DNA from: Chitinophagaceae bacterium | GTDB taxonomy: Bacteria; Bacteroidota; Bacteroidia; Chitinophagales; Chitinophagaceae | Direction: 5' to 3' | Assembly: GCA_947447825.1 (NCBI GenBank) | Contig: CANFLL010000021.1 | Span: forward strand, 1 to 51,360 | DNA: 51,360 nt | Shown here: positions 43,581-51,360 of the stretch, one piece after another | Numbering within the stretch: position 1 is the first letter of the stretch | How the letters are laid out: each line of letters opens with the position of its first letter | Notes under the pieces: model-generated | What the model saw: the letters and a program-made list of their open reading frames with translations, nothing else | Database searches by the model: none | What the model was told of the DNA's origin: nothing | Translations under genes and position numbers: made by a program

Positions 43581-44143
43581 GAAAAGTAGGATTCATTTGC
43601 GAAGGTCAAACCGAATACATATTACTAAAGTCCGAGGGATTTAAAGCTTATTTAAGTTCGTTGAACATTGAAATTGCTTTTGATATTATTGATGCTGGTG
43701 GCTGTAAGAATCTATTGCCCCACAATATTGAACCTAGTGTGAGAAAGCTAAAAGACTATGGCGCAGAAGCAATAGTTATTTTGACAGATATGGATGATGA
43801 CGCTTGCATTACCCTCACAAAAGAAAGAATACATCCTCAGAATGATTATTTGGTAGTTATTGCAGTAAAGCAAATTGAAGCTTGGTTTTTAGCTAATACA
43901 CAAACAATGCGCCTCTTACTCAATCAACCTGACTTCCATTTTGAGTTTCCAGAATCAGTACTAAATCCATACAAAGAAATCTATCAGTTTTTAGTATATA
44001 ATAGAAAAGGGAGCTATAACAAAAAGAGAATTGTTACTCGTTTATTGGATTTAGGCTTCTCCCTTCAAGACTCCGCCTCCCATCCTAATTGCCCTAGTGC
44101 AAAATACTTTATAGATAAACTTATACAACTCTCTTCTAATTAA
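43577..44143 (+). CDS. TOPRIM-like protein (DUF4276 family), partner of the ATPase
   Basis: 188 residues from the ATG at 43577, which overlaps the ATPase stop as ATGA; GGAGGGGG at 43563-43570 upstream is an unusually good ribosome binding site for this phylum. An in-frame upstream ATG at 43544 lies inside the ATPase and is not chosen. Residues 5-13 (G-F-I-C-E-G-Q-T-E) carry the TOPRIM acidic Glu, and 68-75 (I-L-T-D-M-D-D-D) carry the DxD pair Asp71/Asp73, as in DUF4276. TOPRIM domains cut or religate nucleic acids with metal ions. The ATPase plus TOPRIM operon order is typical of phage-defence modules, but no specific named system is claimed. Confidence 0.85.
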   Translation: MRKVGFICEGQTEYILLKSEGFKAYLSSLNIEIAFDIIDAGGCKNLLPHNIEPSVRKLKDYGAEAIVILTDMDDDACITLTKERIHPQNDYLVVIAVKQIEAWFLANTQTMRLLLNQPDFHFEFPESVLNPYKEIYQFLVYNRKGSYNKKRIVTRLLDLGFSLQDSASHPNCPSAKYFIDKLIQLSSN

Positions 44144-44147
44144 GCTC

Positions 44148-44585
44148 ATGTATCGATCCATTACTATCATTTATATTATTCTTTATGGTTGCTTTGTGTT
44201 GTTTGCACGGCAGCCTGATTATTTTGATGGTGAGGTAACTAACGCTACTATTCACTTAGCAAAAGATTCTGCTACAGGTGAGTTAAAGCCAATGGCAAAC
44301 TTTTCAATCGGGGCAAATAAATATTCCGTTGCAGCTAGTTATCCGCTTCGTTCGGTATCTGAAGGCGATAGGGTAAAGGTAATTTTTGAATCTGCCAATC
44401 CCAAGAAGGCAGCTGTTTACAGTGTGTGGGGGTATTGGATTTTATGGGATGAATTTCTAGTTTCCTCAGTTATTTACCTGATACTTTTTCAGGTGGCAGT
44501 AGGCATTAACAATAATCCTACTCCGGAAGCACTCATAGAACAATTGGAATATAAGCCGAAGCCAAAAACAAGGTATTCTGAGTAA
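44148..44585 (+). CDS. Two-TM membrane protein, DUF3592-like
   Basis: 145 residues. Hydrophobic segments at about 5-20 and 103-119 enclose a beta-rich domain (F-D-G-E-V-T-N-A-T...S-E-G-D-R-V-K-V-I-F-E-S-A-N-P-K-K-A-A-V-Y) that resembles DUF3592. The start is only 4 bp after the TOPRIM gene stop, so it is very likely translated from the same mRNA. DUF3592-type proteins occur in many contexts, so the link to the ATPase/TOPRIM pair could be fortuitous. If it belongs to the cassette, a membrane-acting effector or anchor would be the natural guess. Confidence 0.78.
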   Translation: MYRSITIIYIILYGCFVLFARQPDYFDGEVTNATIHLAKDSATGELKPMANFSIGANKYSVAASYPLRSVSEGDRVKVIFESANPKKAAVYSVWGYWILWDEFLVSSVIYLILFQVAVGINNNPTPEALIEQLEYKPKPKTRYSE

Positions 44586-44935
44586 GCAAGTTATCAAATA
44601 CAACTAAATTTTTAATTATCAATTATACCCCCATCTTTGAGCAAGAAAATGAACGTTCCATTGAAAATCAGTAATTAAGCCCCCTGTTTTCTGTAAATTT
44701 ATTTGGGGGAGTTTTGAGTAAGAAGCGTGTTGACTAATAGTAATGGGATTACAAAGCCCTTTTATTGGTAGTTCGGGATGCGCTTCGTTTAACATCACCG
44801 AACAGCCGCAAAGAAGTGATTAGCTGGAATGTCATGAAGTAGGGAATTATTTAAGCGTATTTCAGTTATAAACTAGTTTAACTAGAAAGCCCAAGTGACC
44901 AGCTTCGCTGAACATTAGAGTTGGTGGGGTAACGT
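44586..44935. other. Gene-free region with hairpin and inverted-repeat copy
   Basis: 350 bp. A hairpin GTTCGGGATG...CATCACCGAAC spans 44771-44803 with one bulge. The left member of a ~41-bp inverted repeat lies at 44860-44900. No gene or T-run terminator was found. Confidence 0.6.
44860..44900 (+). repeat. Inverted repeat, left copy flanking the toxin-antitoxin pair
   Basis: Contains CAGTTATAAACTAGTTTAAC, then TAGAAAGCCCAAGTGACC. The reverse complement of 45854-45894 matches it at most positions, including AGTTATAAACT and TTAACTAG without change. Confidence 0.7.
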
Positions 44936-45241
44936 TTAAACTGTTTTATTATACTTTTTAAGGGGATTCATTTTGTGTTGAAATATTGAGTGTACAATGA
45001 TTAGTTTGTTTTGATTGTCTATTGTGTAAATAATGGTGAATGGATATTTTTTAACGCCTAATTCAAAAAAGTTCTTGTACTTATTCCTCCATCTGGTAGG
45101 ATAGTCGCAAATTGATTCTAGCGTTACATCAATTGATTCAATAAATTTTACTGCCGATTGCTCACTTTTAATAATATACCACTTTACCGACAACTCATAT
45201 TCTTCCTGTGCAGCTTCAAGAAGAATATAGCTATAGCCCAT
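44936..45241 (-). CDS. RelE/ParE-family toxin
   Basis: 101 residues, the usual size for this toxin fold. It has the typical start Y-I-L-L-E-A-A-Q-E-E-Y-E-L-S-V-K-W-Y and the core S-A-V-K-F-I-E-S-I-D...I-C-D-Y-P-T-R-W...G-V-K-K-Y-P-F-T-I-I-Y-T-I-D. RelE members cleave mRNA on the ribosome, whereas ParE members poison gyrase; the sequence does not decide which. It overlaps the upstream antitoxin gene by 11 bp, so the two are translationally coupled. Confidence 0.85.
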   Translation of the reverse strand: MGYSYILLEAAQEEYELSVKWYIIKSEQSAVKFIESIDVTLESICDYPTRWRNKYKNFFELGVKKYPFTIIYTIDNQNKLIIVHSIFQHKMNPLKKYNKTV

Positions 45242-45485
45242 TTAAATTCGCTTTGGATAAAATGTCTTGAATCCTTTTTTTACTTTCTTGTGGAGTAATA
45301 ATTTTAGATGGATTTAATTTATAGTTATCATAACGTTTATCGAGTTCTGCTTTTAAATTAGCGGAATAATCTTCCGAAGAATCCTGTATTTCTGCTTCTG
45401 TCATAGAATAGATTGCTTTTATTTTTTTGTCGTCTGCCACTTCAAAAAAACTGTGCAGCTTCTGCCGTATTGAATTTGTATTCAT
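45231..45485 (-). CDS. Antitoxin of the RelE/ParE pair
   Basis: 84 residues from the ATG at 45485. A longer frame from 45560 exists, but a -7 box (45503-45510) lies inside that extension, so the shorter start is preferred. The protein is small and charged: N-terminal helical part (S-I-R-Q-K-L-H-S-F-F-E-V-A-D-D-K-K-I-K-A-I-Y), a middle E-A-E-I-Q-D-S-S-E-D-Y, and a C-terminal toxin-binding tail. No classical ribbon-helix-helix is obvious. The order antitoxin-then-toxin and the overlap support the assignment; the sequence alone would be weak. Confidence 0.78.
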   Translation of the reverse strand: MNTNSIRQKLHSFFEVADDKKIKAIYSMTEAEIQDSSEDYSANLKAELDKRYDNYKLNPSKIITPQESKKRIQDILSKANLNGL

Positions 45486-45502
45486 AACAGTAACAATTTT
45501 TA

Positions 45503-45510
45503 CAAATCTA
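45503..45510 (-). promoter_or_regulatory. Candidate -7 box for the toxin-antitoxin operon
   Basis: Minus-strand TAGATTTG matches TAnnTTTG and lies 17 bp before the antitoxin ATG. A -33 TTG at the proper distance was not found. Confidence 0.4.
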
Positions 45511-45731
45511 ATACAGTGCTGTTTAGTTGATAAAAAACAATAATTAATGTCCAAGAACATAGCTAAATATACAATTATAAGGAAGGTTTCCCACCAAGCA
45601 GTCCTTCTCTACCAATAAACACCTTTTCAAAAACAAGTAATGGCTATGGATAGGTTAGAGTCTACGGCTGAGTTGATGATTTTTGAATAGACTTGAGGAA
45701 GGGGTATTTAAAACATTTAATCTTAGCGAAG

Positions 45732-45757
45732 CCACGCGTCAAAGACGGCGTGGTAGC
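45732..45757 (+). repeat. Hairpin-bearing G/C repeat, forward copy
   Basis: CCACGCGTCAAAGACGGCGT followed by GGTAGC folds on itself (CCACGC and GTC pairing with GAC and GCGTGG). A related inverted copy lies at 45937-45962. The block 45720-45980 is visibly richer in G/C than its surroundings. Confidence 0.65.
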
Positions 45758-45853
45758 AGCGAGTCCGTGTAACAAGCTGATCTGGCGTGCGCTGGCGGGA
45801 ATCTCCCAAATGTCTTTTGACTTTAATATCCCCACTCGCGCAAGTTTTCCGTA

Positions 45854-45894
45854 GGATGACTTGTGTGTACTAGTTAAGCCAGTTTATAACTAAA
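45854..45894 (-). repeat. Inverted repeat, right copy flanking the toxin-antitoxin pair
   Basis: Reverse complement reads TTTTAGTTATAAACTGGCTT, then AACTAGTACACACAAGTCATCC. See the left copy at 44860-44900. The pair is about 950 bp apart and encloses both toxin-antitoxin genes. Confidence 0.7.
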
Positions 45895-45936
45895 ATCCCC
45901 TGCTAGTCCACGCCATACTCGCTAATATCTACTAGG

Positions 45937-45962
45937 GCTACCGCATCGTCTTCGACGTGTGG
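45937..45962 (-). repeat. Hairpin-bearing G/C repeat, inverted copy
   Basis: Reverse complement CCACACGTCGAAGACGATGC followed by GGTAGC matches 45732-45757 at about 21 of 26 positions. Confidence 0.65.
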
Positions 45963-46204
45963 ATTTGCTACCAACATCAAGCAAAACGAAGTTTAATTAT
46001 TAAAATAAAGACCTTCTGCTTTTATGGTTGTTTGTCCAGAATACCAAACAACTGGGAGTAAGTCAATCAACTTTCTTTTCAATCACCCAAATCCCTTTAT
46101 CTTCTATAAATATAAATACTAACCTTTATCAAATCAACTGTAACCCATACAATTCTATGTAAAAGAGTATTAAATGAGGCTTATGCAGGTTGTAATAACA
46201 CTAA

Positions 46205-46447
46205 ATAGTTTCGCTTACTCCATAACCCACAGGATAATGCTCCAAGTCGTATCGTTTGCTGCATAACCCACAGGATATTGCTCCAAGTCGTACAGCTTGG
46301 TGCATTCCCTACAGGATAATGCTCCAAGTCGTATCGCTTGCTGTATTCCCCACAGGATATTGCTCCAAGTCGTACCGCTTGGTGCATTCCCTACAGGATA
46401 ATGCTCCAAGTCGTATCGCTTGCTGTATTCCCCACAGGATATTGCTC
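46205..46447. repeat. 41-bp tandem array with alternating unit types
   Basis: Five full 41-bp units from 46229 to 46433 are flanked by partial units on both sides. Units alternate between type A (ACAGGATAATGCTCCAAGTC, then GTATCGYTTGCTG) and type B (ACAGGATATTGCTCCAAGTC, then GTAC(A/C)GCTTGGTG), giving an 82-bp higher-order period. There are no unique spacers, so it is not a CRISPR array. Confidence 0.92.
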
Positions 46448-47182
46448 TCAGTAAAAAAAAGGATAAAAAAGCTAAGAAAATATTTATTATGGGTATTGCT
46501 CGGAATAACCAGTATTGTACTTTACAAGAACAACTTTTACCCAATAAAACTTTCTAGATAAAGGACGACCTAATTACTCGCCCCCACATTTTCCTAGTTT
46601 CATAAGTCTGTCAAAAAGAATTTCTCTTTAGCGTAGGAATGTATTAGTCTTAAAGACACACTACGAAAATTAAGGTTCTGGTTGATGAATCCTTTCATGT
46701 GCAGCTTATTACTAGACTAATTCTTTATCTCCTCTAATCAAATAAGGTATTGTCATTGCTTATAGTATCATATCCAAAAAATCATGCTAACTCAATAGTT
46801 GATAATGAGGAGCGTTTATTGCTGGTAGACTCATCTAGGGAGATGTATAATTTTGAAAGGCAGTTACCAATATTTGTTTCGAAATGTATAAAAAATCATG
46901 AACTAAAAATAAAAATTCCATAATTAATAATGAAGCGAGCATTATTGTTATTCTTTTTTTACAACTCAAATACACAAAAAATGCTCGTTTCTTTATTAAG
47001 ATTAAATTATTTATAAAGTAAAAAATACCAGAAACAGTAATTTATCCTTATATTTAATCTCACATTAAAATCGAAATAAAAGTGATATAATTAAATAACT
47101 AAGAATCTATTGTTTAAAACAAAGAACACATACAATTCAAATCAAACACTACTTTTACCCCACAAATTAATTTATTGCTATT

Positions 47183-48094
47183 ATGAATTTAAAGAAATGT
47201 TTTTTCTTTTCTCTTACACCAATTCTATCTGTTATGGCTACAGCGCAAACCGTTATTCCATTGTATAAGGGAGCAATTCCCAATTCAAAACCTTGTAATG
47301 TCGTGGAGAAAGAACCTGCACCTGGAAGGGTTAGTGGCGTTACTACTCCTGTGTTGTATGCTTATTTGCCAGAAAAAAGAGATAGTGCAAAAGGAGCAGT
47401 TATCATTTGTCCAGGTGGCGGTTATGCTCGTTTAGCAACTGATCATGAAGGACATGAAATGGCAAAAGAGTATAATAAAAAAGGAATTGCGGCTTTTGTT
47501 TTGAAATATAGATTGCCTATAGATGCAGCTTGTGTTGAAAATACAGAGACTGTTGCGCTGATGGATGCACAGCAAGCCATTAAAATTGTTAGGGATAGGG
47601 CCGCTGAGTTCAATATAAATACAAATAATGTAGGTGTTATGGGTTTTTCGGCAGGTGGACATCTAGCTTCTACTTTGGGTACACATTTCACCAATAGCCT
47701 GATCCCAAATGAAGAGAATACTAACCTACGCCCTAGTTTTCTTGTATTAGGGTATCCAGTAATTAGTTTCTCTGATAGTCTTGCCCATAAAGGAAGTAGA
47801 GAAAATATGTTGGGTAAGAATGCATCGGCGGAGAAGATAAATTTATACAGCAATGAATTGCAGGTTACCTCTCAAACACCACCTACTTTTCTAATTCATG
47901 CCGCCGATGATAATGCTGTTAAAGTAGAAAACAGTATTGAGTTTTTTCTTGCTTTGAAAAAGAATAAAGTGCCCGCGGAAATTCATATTCTTCAAAAAGG
48001 AGGACATGGTTTCGGATTACATAACAAAGCAGAGCCTTCTTTTTGGCTAGATGAAGTGTTTGTTTGGATGAAGGCAAATAAGTTTTTGAAGTAA
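47183..48094 (+). CDS. Secreted alpha/beta-hydrolase esterase (acetyl-xylan-esterase-like)
   Basis: 303 residues. A signal peptide covers 1-21 (ending A-T-A-Q). The fold shows the oxyanion motif C-P-G-G-G-Y at 76-81, nucleophile Ser156 in G-F-S-A-G-G-H, the acid in H-A-A-D-D-N at 239-244 and His275 in G-G-H-G-F. The closest known relatives are the BD-FAE/acetyl esterase group that removes acetyl groups from plant or microbial polysaccharide. There is no sorting domain, so it is probably periplasmic or released. It stands alone, and no glycoside hydrolase, SusC or SusD gene is near. It is followed by a good terminator. Confidence 0.88.
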   Translation: MNLKKCFFFSLTPILSVMATAQTVIPLYKGAIPNSKPCNVVEKEPAPGRVSGVTTPVLYAYLPEKRDSAKGAVIICPGGGYARLATDHEGHEMAKEYNKKGIAAFVLKYRLPIDAACVENTETVALMDAQQAIKIVRDRAAEFNINTNNVGVMGFSAGGHLASTLGTHFTNSLIPNEENTNLRPSFLVLGYPVISFSDSLAHKGSRENMLGKNASAEKINLYSNELQVTSQTPPTFLIHAADDNAVKVENSIEFFLALKKNKVPAEIHILQKGGHGFGLHNKAEPSFWLDEVFVWMKANKFLK

Positions 48095-48135
48095 ATTGAC
48101 ATTTGGTGGGTTAAATTATTTAAAAACCCAAAAAA

Positions 48136-48173
48136 GGCAGTAAAGAAAAAAATCTCCTTTACTGCCTCTTTTT
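48136..48173 (+). terminator. Rho-independent terminator of the esterase gene
   Basis: GGCAGTAAAG pairs with CTTTACTGCC across an 11-base loop, then TCTTTTTAT. It also separates this gene from the convergent gltD. Confidence 0.87.
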
Positions 48174-48239
48174 ATAAAATAATACATTAAGCAACTTTTA
48201 TTTCAAAGCATTACCTTTTGTCTTATTACTTTCAACTGA

Positions 48240-49745
48240 TTAATACATCGCTTCCAATATGGAATGATCTTTAGATTCTAATACAGACGACCCCATTAAG
48301 AATTCATCTACCTTACGAGCACATTCACGTCCTTCGCTGATTGCCCAAACTACCAAGCTTTGTCCACGACGTACGTCTCCAGCAGCAAAGACTTTTGCAA
48401 TACTTGTTTGGTACTCTTTTTCAGTCGCCTTTACATTACCACGAGCATCTAACTCAATATCCAATTGATCTAATAAGCCATCTTTTTGTGGGGCAACAAA
48501 GCCCATTGCCAGTAAGGCAAGTTCGCATGGCAACTCTCTTTCACTACCAGCAATCTCAACAAAATTAGCAGGACGACCATCTTCAGTAATTTTCCATTCA
48601 AGGTCAACTACTTTCAATGCTTTCAAGTTTCCACTTTCGTCTCCAATAAATTCTTTAGTAGCAATAGCCCAATGACGGTCAGCTCCTTCCTCATGGGAAG
48701 AAGTTGTTTTCAGTATCATTGGATAAGTAGGCCAAGGCATAAAAGGAGTACGAGATTCAGCAGGACGGGGCATCAATTCAAATTGAGTAACTGATTTTGC
48801 ACCATGCCTATTACTTGTACCTACACAGTCACTACCAGTATCTCCCCCACCAATAACTACAACATTCTTTCCAGTAGCACGAACAATATTAGGTAGGATG
48901 TTACTTTCGATAGTTGCATTAGCCAGAGGATCAGCCCCATCAACAGTTTTGTTGTTTTGCTTCAAAAATTGCATTGCGAAATAAACACCATTCAATTCAC
49001 GACCAGGAACAGGCAAATCTCTTGGAACAGTAGAGCCACCTGCCAAAACTATAGCATTATATTCTCTTAATAAATCACTCACATGAACGTTAACACCCAC
49101 ATTAGAATGACACTTAAAGGTAATTCCTTCTTCTTCCAATACTGCAATACGACGATCGATAATACTTTTTTCTAACTTAAAATCAGGGATACCATAGCGC
49201 AATAATCCACCCGGCTTTTCATCTCTTTCAAAAACTACTACCGAATGACCAGCGTAATTCAATTGAGCTGCAGCCGCTAAACCAGAAGGACCACTTCCAA
49301 TTACTGCTACTTTTTTACCAGTTCTTAAATTTGGTTTACGAGCTTTTACAAATCCTTTTTCGAAAGCTATTTCTACAATATGCTTTTCAATTTCCTCAAT
49401 AGCTACTGGTGGTTGATTGATGCCAAGAACACAAGCACTTTCGCATGGTGCAGGACAGATTCTTCCAGTGAATTCAGGAAAATTATTAGTGCTAACTAAT
49501 ATGTCATAAGCTTCTTTGAAGTTCCCATCATAAACTGCATCATTAAATTCAGGTATAACATTGCCTAATGGACAGCCACTATGACAAAATGGAACACCAC
49601 AATTCATACATCTTGCGGATTGATGATTTAATTCCTCTTTAGAGTAATGGAATTCAAATTCCTTATAATCTTTCTTACGTTCCTCAGGTGAACGTTTAAC
49701 AGGTAATGCTCTTGTGAACTCTAAGAATCCGGTTGGTTTGCCCAT
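48240..49745 (-). CDS. gltD: Glutamate synthase (NADPH) small subunit
   Basis: 501 residues, normal length. It passes electrons from NADPH to the large subunit for making glutamate from 2-oxoglutarate and glutamine. N-terminal iron-sulfur cysteines are at 46, 49, 54 and 58 ([13 protein letters not shown]) and 97, 101, 105. The FAD-binding G-S-G-P-S-G-L is at 150-156, and the NADPH-binding G-G-G-D-T-G-S-D at about 298-305. A C-terminal [11 protein letters not shown] flavin segment is present. It lies 114 bp downstream of gltB in the same direction. Confidence 0.95.
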   Translation of the reverse strand: MGKPTGFLEFTRALPVKRSPEERKKDYKEFEFHYSKEELNHQSARCMNCGVPFCHSGCPLGNVIPEFNDAVYDGNFKEAYDILVSTNNFPEFTGRICPAPCESACVLGINQPPVAIEEIEKHIVEIAFEKGFVKARKPNLRTGKKVAVIGSGPSGLAAAAQLNYAGHSVVVFERDEKPGGLLRYGIPDFKLEKSIIDRRIAVLEEEGITFKCHSNVGVNVHVSDLLREYNAIVLAGGSTVPRDLPVPGRELNGVYFAMQFLKQNNKTVDGADPLANATIESNILPNIVRATGKNVVVIGGGDTGSDCVGTSNRHGAKSVTQFELMPRPAESRTPFMPWPTYPMILKTTSSHEEGADRHWAIATKEFIGDESGNLKALKVVDLEWKITEDGRPANFVEIAGSERELPCELALLAMGFVAPQKDGLLDQLDIELDARGNVKATEKEYQTSIAKVFAAGDVRRGQSLVVWAISEGRECARKVDEFLMGSSVLESKDHSILEAMY

Positions 49746-49788
49746 ATCGCTCTCAGCGTATTTATTTGTTAATTAATGAATTTTTAAA

Positions 49789-49845
49789 GTTGAAAGTCAT
49801 AGTAAGAAGAATGAAACTCATTCAAACTAACTTTTGACTTTCAAC
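49789..49845. other. Inverted repeat between gltB and gltD
   Basis: GTTGAAAGTCA at 49789-49799 and TGACTTTCAAC at 49835-49845 are perfect inverted copies around a 35-base loop. On the minus strand the hairpin is followed by TTTAAAAATT, so partial termination or RNA processing between the two subunit genes is possible. Confidence 0.6.
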
Positions 49846-49859
49846 AATAGACTTTTAAA

Positions 49860-51360
49860 TTATTTAGCAACTTCGTTTTTAGAAGCGACCGCTGCCTTTT
49901 TTAAAAGAACTTTTTTATAATCTTTAGGGAACACTTTTATAAAGTTCTTTATTTGGTTATCAAAATCATCTAACACAAACTTTGCAACAGTACTTCCTGT
50001 ATATTCTAGGTGTTTTGCTATTAATGATTTCAACTCTTCAATATCGACTGCTTCAACTACTGGATCTAAATCGATCATTTCTAAGTTGCAACTACCAGCA
50101 AAAGTGCCTTTAACGTCATAAACGTATGCAATTCCCCCACTCATACCTGCTGCGAAGTTTCTGCCTGTATCCCCCAAAATAACAACTCTTCCACCAGTCA
50201 TGTATTCACATCCATGGTCTCCAACGCCCTCAACAACTACTTGAGCACCCGAATTTCGTACTGCAAAACGTTCACCAGCCTTTCCTCGAATAAACGCTGT
50301 ACCATCAGTAGCACCATAAAAAGCTACGTTTCCTATGATGATATTGTCTTCTGGAATAAAAGTAGATTTCTTAGAAGGGTAAACTATCAATTTAGCACCG
50401 CTTAATCCTTTACCAAAGTAATCATTTGCATCTCCTTCTAGTTCTAGGGTAACGCCCTTTGTGTTGAAAGCTCCAAAACTTTGACCAGCAGTACCTACAA
50501 ACTTAAAGTTAACAGTATCTGGTGCTAATCCTAAAGAACGGTAACGTTTAGTTATCTCATTAGAAACAACTGTTCCGGCAGTTCTGTCTGTGTTCTTGAT
50601 AGGGAATGTAGCAGAGATTTTTTCTTGAGTATCCAAAGCTGGTTGAGCAGCTTTTAGTAAACGCCAATCTAAAATATCAGACATCATGTGGTCTTGTGCT
50701 TCAGTATTATATAGACCTACAAACTCATTAGCTGGCTCTTTAAAAAGAATTGGAGAAAGGTCTAGTTTACTATATTTCCAGTGATCAATGTTGTCCCTTG
50801 TTTTAAGGTAGTCGGTTTGTCCAATCATTTCGTTTACGGTTTTAAACCCAAGATCAGCCATTATTTCCCTTAACTCTTCTACCATAAACTTAAAGAAGTT
50901 TACCACATGGTCAGGATCTCCCTTAAAACGTTTCCTCAACTCTGGGTCTTGTGTTGCAACTCCAACTGGACAAGTATTCAGGTGACACTTACGCATCATA
51001 ATACAACCTTCTACAACCAATGCGGCAGTAGCAACACCCCATTCTTCAGCACCTAAAAGAGCTGCAATGGCAATGTCTCTACCTGTCTTCATCTGACCAT
51101 CAGCTTGAACAACTACTCTACTGCGTAATTTGTTTTTAACCAATGTTTGATGGGTTTCGGCTAAACCAAGTTCCCATGGTAAACCTGCATGTTTGATAGA
51201 CGATTGAGGCGATGCTCCAGTTCCACCATCATAACCTGCAATCAATACTACATCAGCTTTTGCTTTAGTAACACCTGCGGCAATGGTACCTACACCAGCT
51301 TTAGAAACTAGTTTTACACTTATTCTTGCAGCACGATTAGCATTCTTTAGATCAAATATT
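49860..51360 (-). CDS. gltB: Glutamate synthase large subunit, N-terminal part missing
   Basis: The frame is open from the right window edge to a stop at 49860, giving the last ~499 residues of a protein of usually ~1500. The visible part begins [18 protein letters not shown], within the FMN-binding synthase domain, continues through [17 protein letters not shown], and has the 3Fe-4S cysteines [12 protein letters not shown] (C-x5-C-x4-C). The C-terminal right-handed beta-helix domain (G-G-x-x-x-x-G-x repeats, e.g. [22 protein letters not shown]) is complete. The internal Met at 51245 is not the true start. Confidence 0.95.
   Translation of the reverse strand, partial: IFDLKNANRAARISVKLVSKAGVGTIAAGVTKAKADVVLIAGYDGGTGASPQSSIKHAGLPWELGLAETHQTLVKNKLRSRVVVQADGQMKTGRDIAIAALLGAEEWGVATAALVVEGCIMMRKCHLNTCPVGVATQDPELRKRFKGDPDHVVNFFKFMVEELREIMADLGFKTVNEMIGQTDYLKTRDNIDHWKYSKLDLSPILFKEPANEFVGLYNTEAQDHMMSDILDWRLLKAAQPALDTQEKISATFPIKNTDRTAGTVVSNEITKRYRSLGLAPDTVNFKFVGTAGQSFGAFNTKGVTLELEGDANDYFGKGLSGAKLIVYPSKKSTFIPEDNIIIGNVAFYGATDGTAFIRGKAGERFAVRNSGAQVVVEGVGDHGCEYMTGGRVVILGDTGRNFAAGMSGGIAYVYDVKGTFAGSCNLEMIDLDPVVEAVDIEELKSLIAKHLEYTGSTVAKFVLDDFDNQIKNFIKVFPKDYKKVLLKKAAVASKNEVAK

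Larger units (their letters stand above)
45486..47182. other. 1.7-kb gene-free, repeat-rich region
   Basis: Holds the toxin-antitoxin promoter, a G/C-richer block with inverted repeats (45720-45980), the 41-bp tandem array (46205-46447) and about 700 bp of AT-rich sequence. In the last part GAAGCGAGCATT (from about 46932) is nearly complementary to AATGCTCGTTTC (ending about 46991). No protein-coding gene could be supported; frames running through the array are by-products of the repeat. Confidence 0.7.

Noticed and set aside
45486-45560. Longer antitoxin starting at 45560
   Set aside because: The extension contains the -7 promoter box and is not antitoxin-like; the ATG at 45485 is preferred.
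46205-46447. CRISPR array
   Set aside because: The 41-bp units abut each other without unique spacers and no cas gene is near.
46181-46544. Minus-strand reading frames of about 70-110 codons through the 41-bp array
   Set aside because: Open frames occur in more than one phase because of the repeat; no start context, promoter or protein-like composition supports them.
49860-51245. A complete 461-residue glutamate synthase fragment starting at the Met at 51245
   Set aside because: The frame continues to the window edge with conserved GltB sequence, so it is only the C-terminal part of a larger protein.

Overview
This window is from a member of the Bacteroidota, most likely a Chitinophagaceae-like bacterium. 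Supporting signs are several large secreted proteins ending in type IX secretion system (T9SS) C-terminal sorting domains (final residues FVKE or FVKK), promoters of the TAnnTTTG type, weak Shine-Dalgarno signals, an AT-rich background, a seven-helix membrane AraC regulator, and a his-gene order with a fused hisIE. No rRNA, tRNA or CRISPR array was recognised.

Layout. 1-5750 (minus): a T9SS-type adhesin running off the left edge and, upstream of it, a 998-residue collagen-like/beta-roll protein with a self-cleaving S74 chaperone tail. 6058-7146 (minus): membrane AraC regulator. 7451-9003 (plus): comA-like and aroE. 9298-23066 (minus): four T9SS cargo genes (two leucine-rich-repeat proteins, one NHL-repeat protein, one 2273-residue protease-like adhesin). 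The three shorter ones share sorting domains, 5' leaders and 3' palindromes; all four have a strong G/C terminator. 23682-31764 (plus): response regulator, secreted unknown, transglutaminase-DUF2126 protein, small coiled-coil membrane protein, prfC. 31897-37893 (minus): trpA, a DUF6155-like gene, hisH, hisA, hisF, hisIE and a TlpA-like thioredoxin, probably largely one transcription unit, broken by a 0.66 kb repeat block between hisA and hisF. 38892-44585 (plus): smc, then a tight ATPase/TOPRIM/two-TM cassette resembling a split OLD/PARIS-type defence module. 44936-45485 (minus): RelE/ParE toxin-antitoxin pair, bracketed by a ~41 bp inverted repeat. 45.5-47.2 kb: gene-free repeat-rich DNA. 47183-48094 (plus): secreted esterase. 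48240-51360 (minus): gltD and the 3' part of gltB, for ammonium assimilation.

The most unusual feature is a short G/C-rich palindromic element (core close to CCCCTTTAGGGGCGGAGGGG). It is found between genes and also inside coding sequences, where it is read through in frame: as an N-terminal extension of HisF, an internal loop of TrpA and part of the pre-sorting domain of an LRR protein. It recurs in an 81-bp tandem array upstream of hisF, where each unit carries a near-identical 12-codon mini-ORF that resembles the hisF start. This looks analogous to Rickettsia palindromic elements. The second candidate for an undescribed system is the ATPase/TOPRIM/membrane-protein cassette next to the toxin-antitoxin pair. 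All family assignments come from reading motifs; no database search was run.
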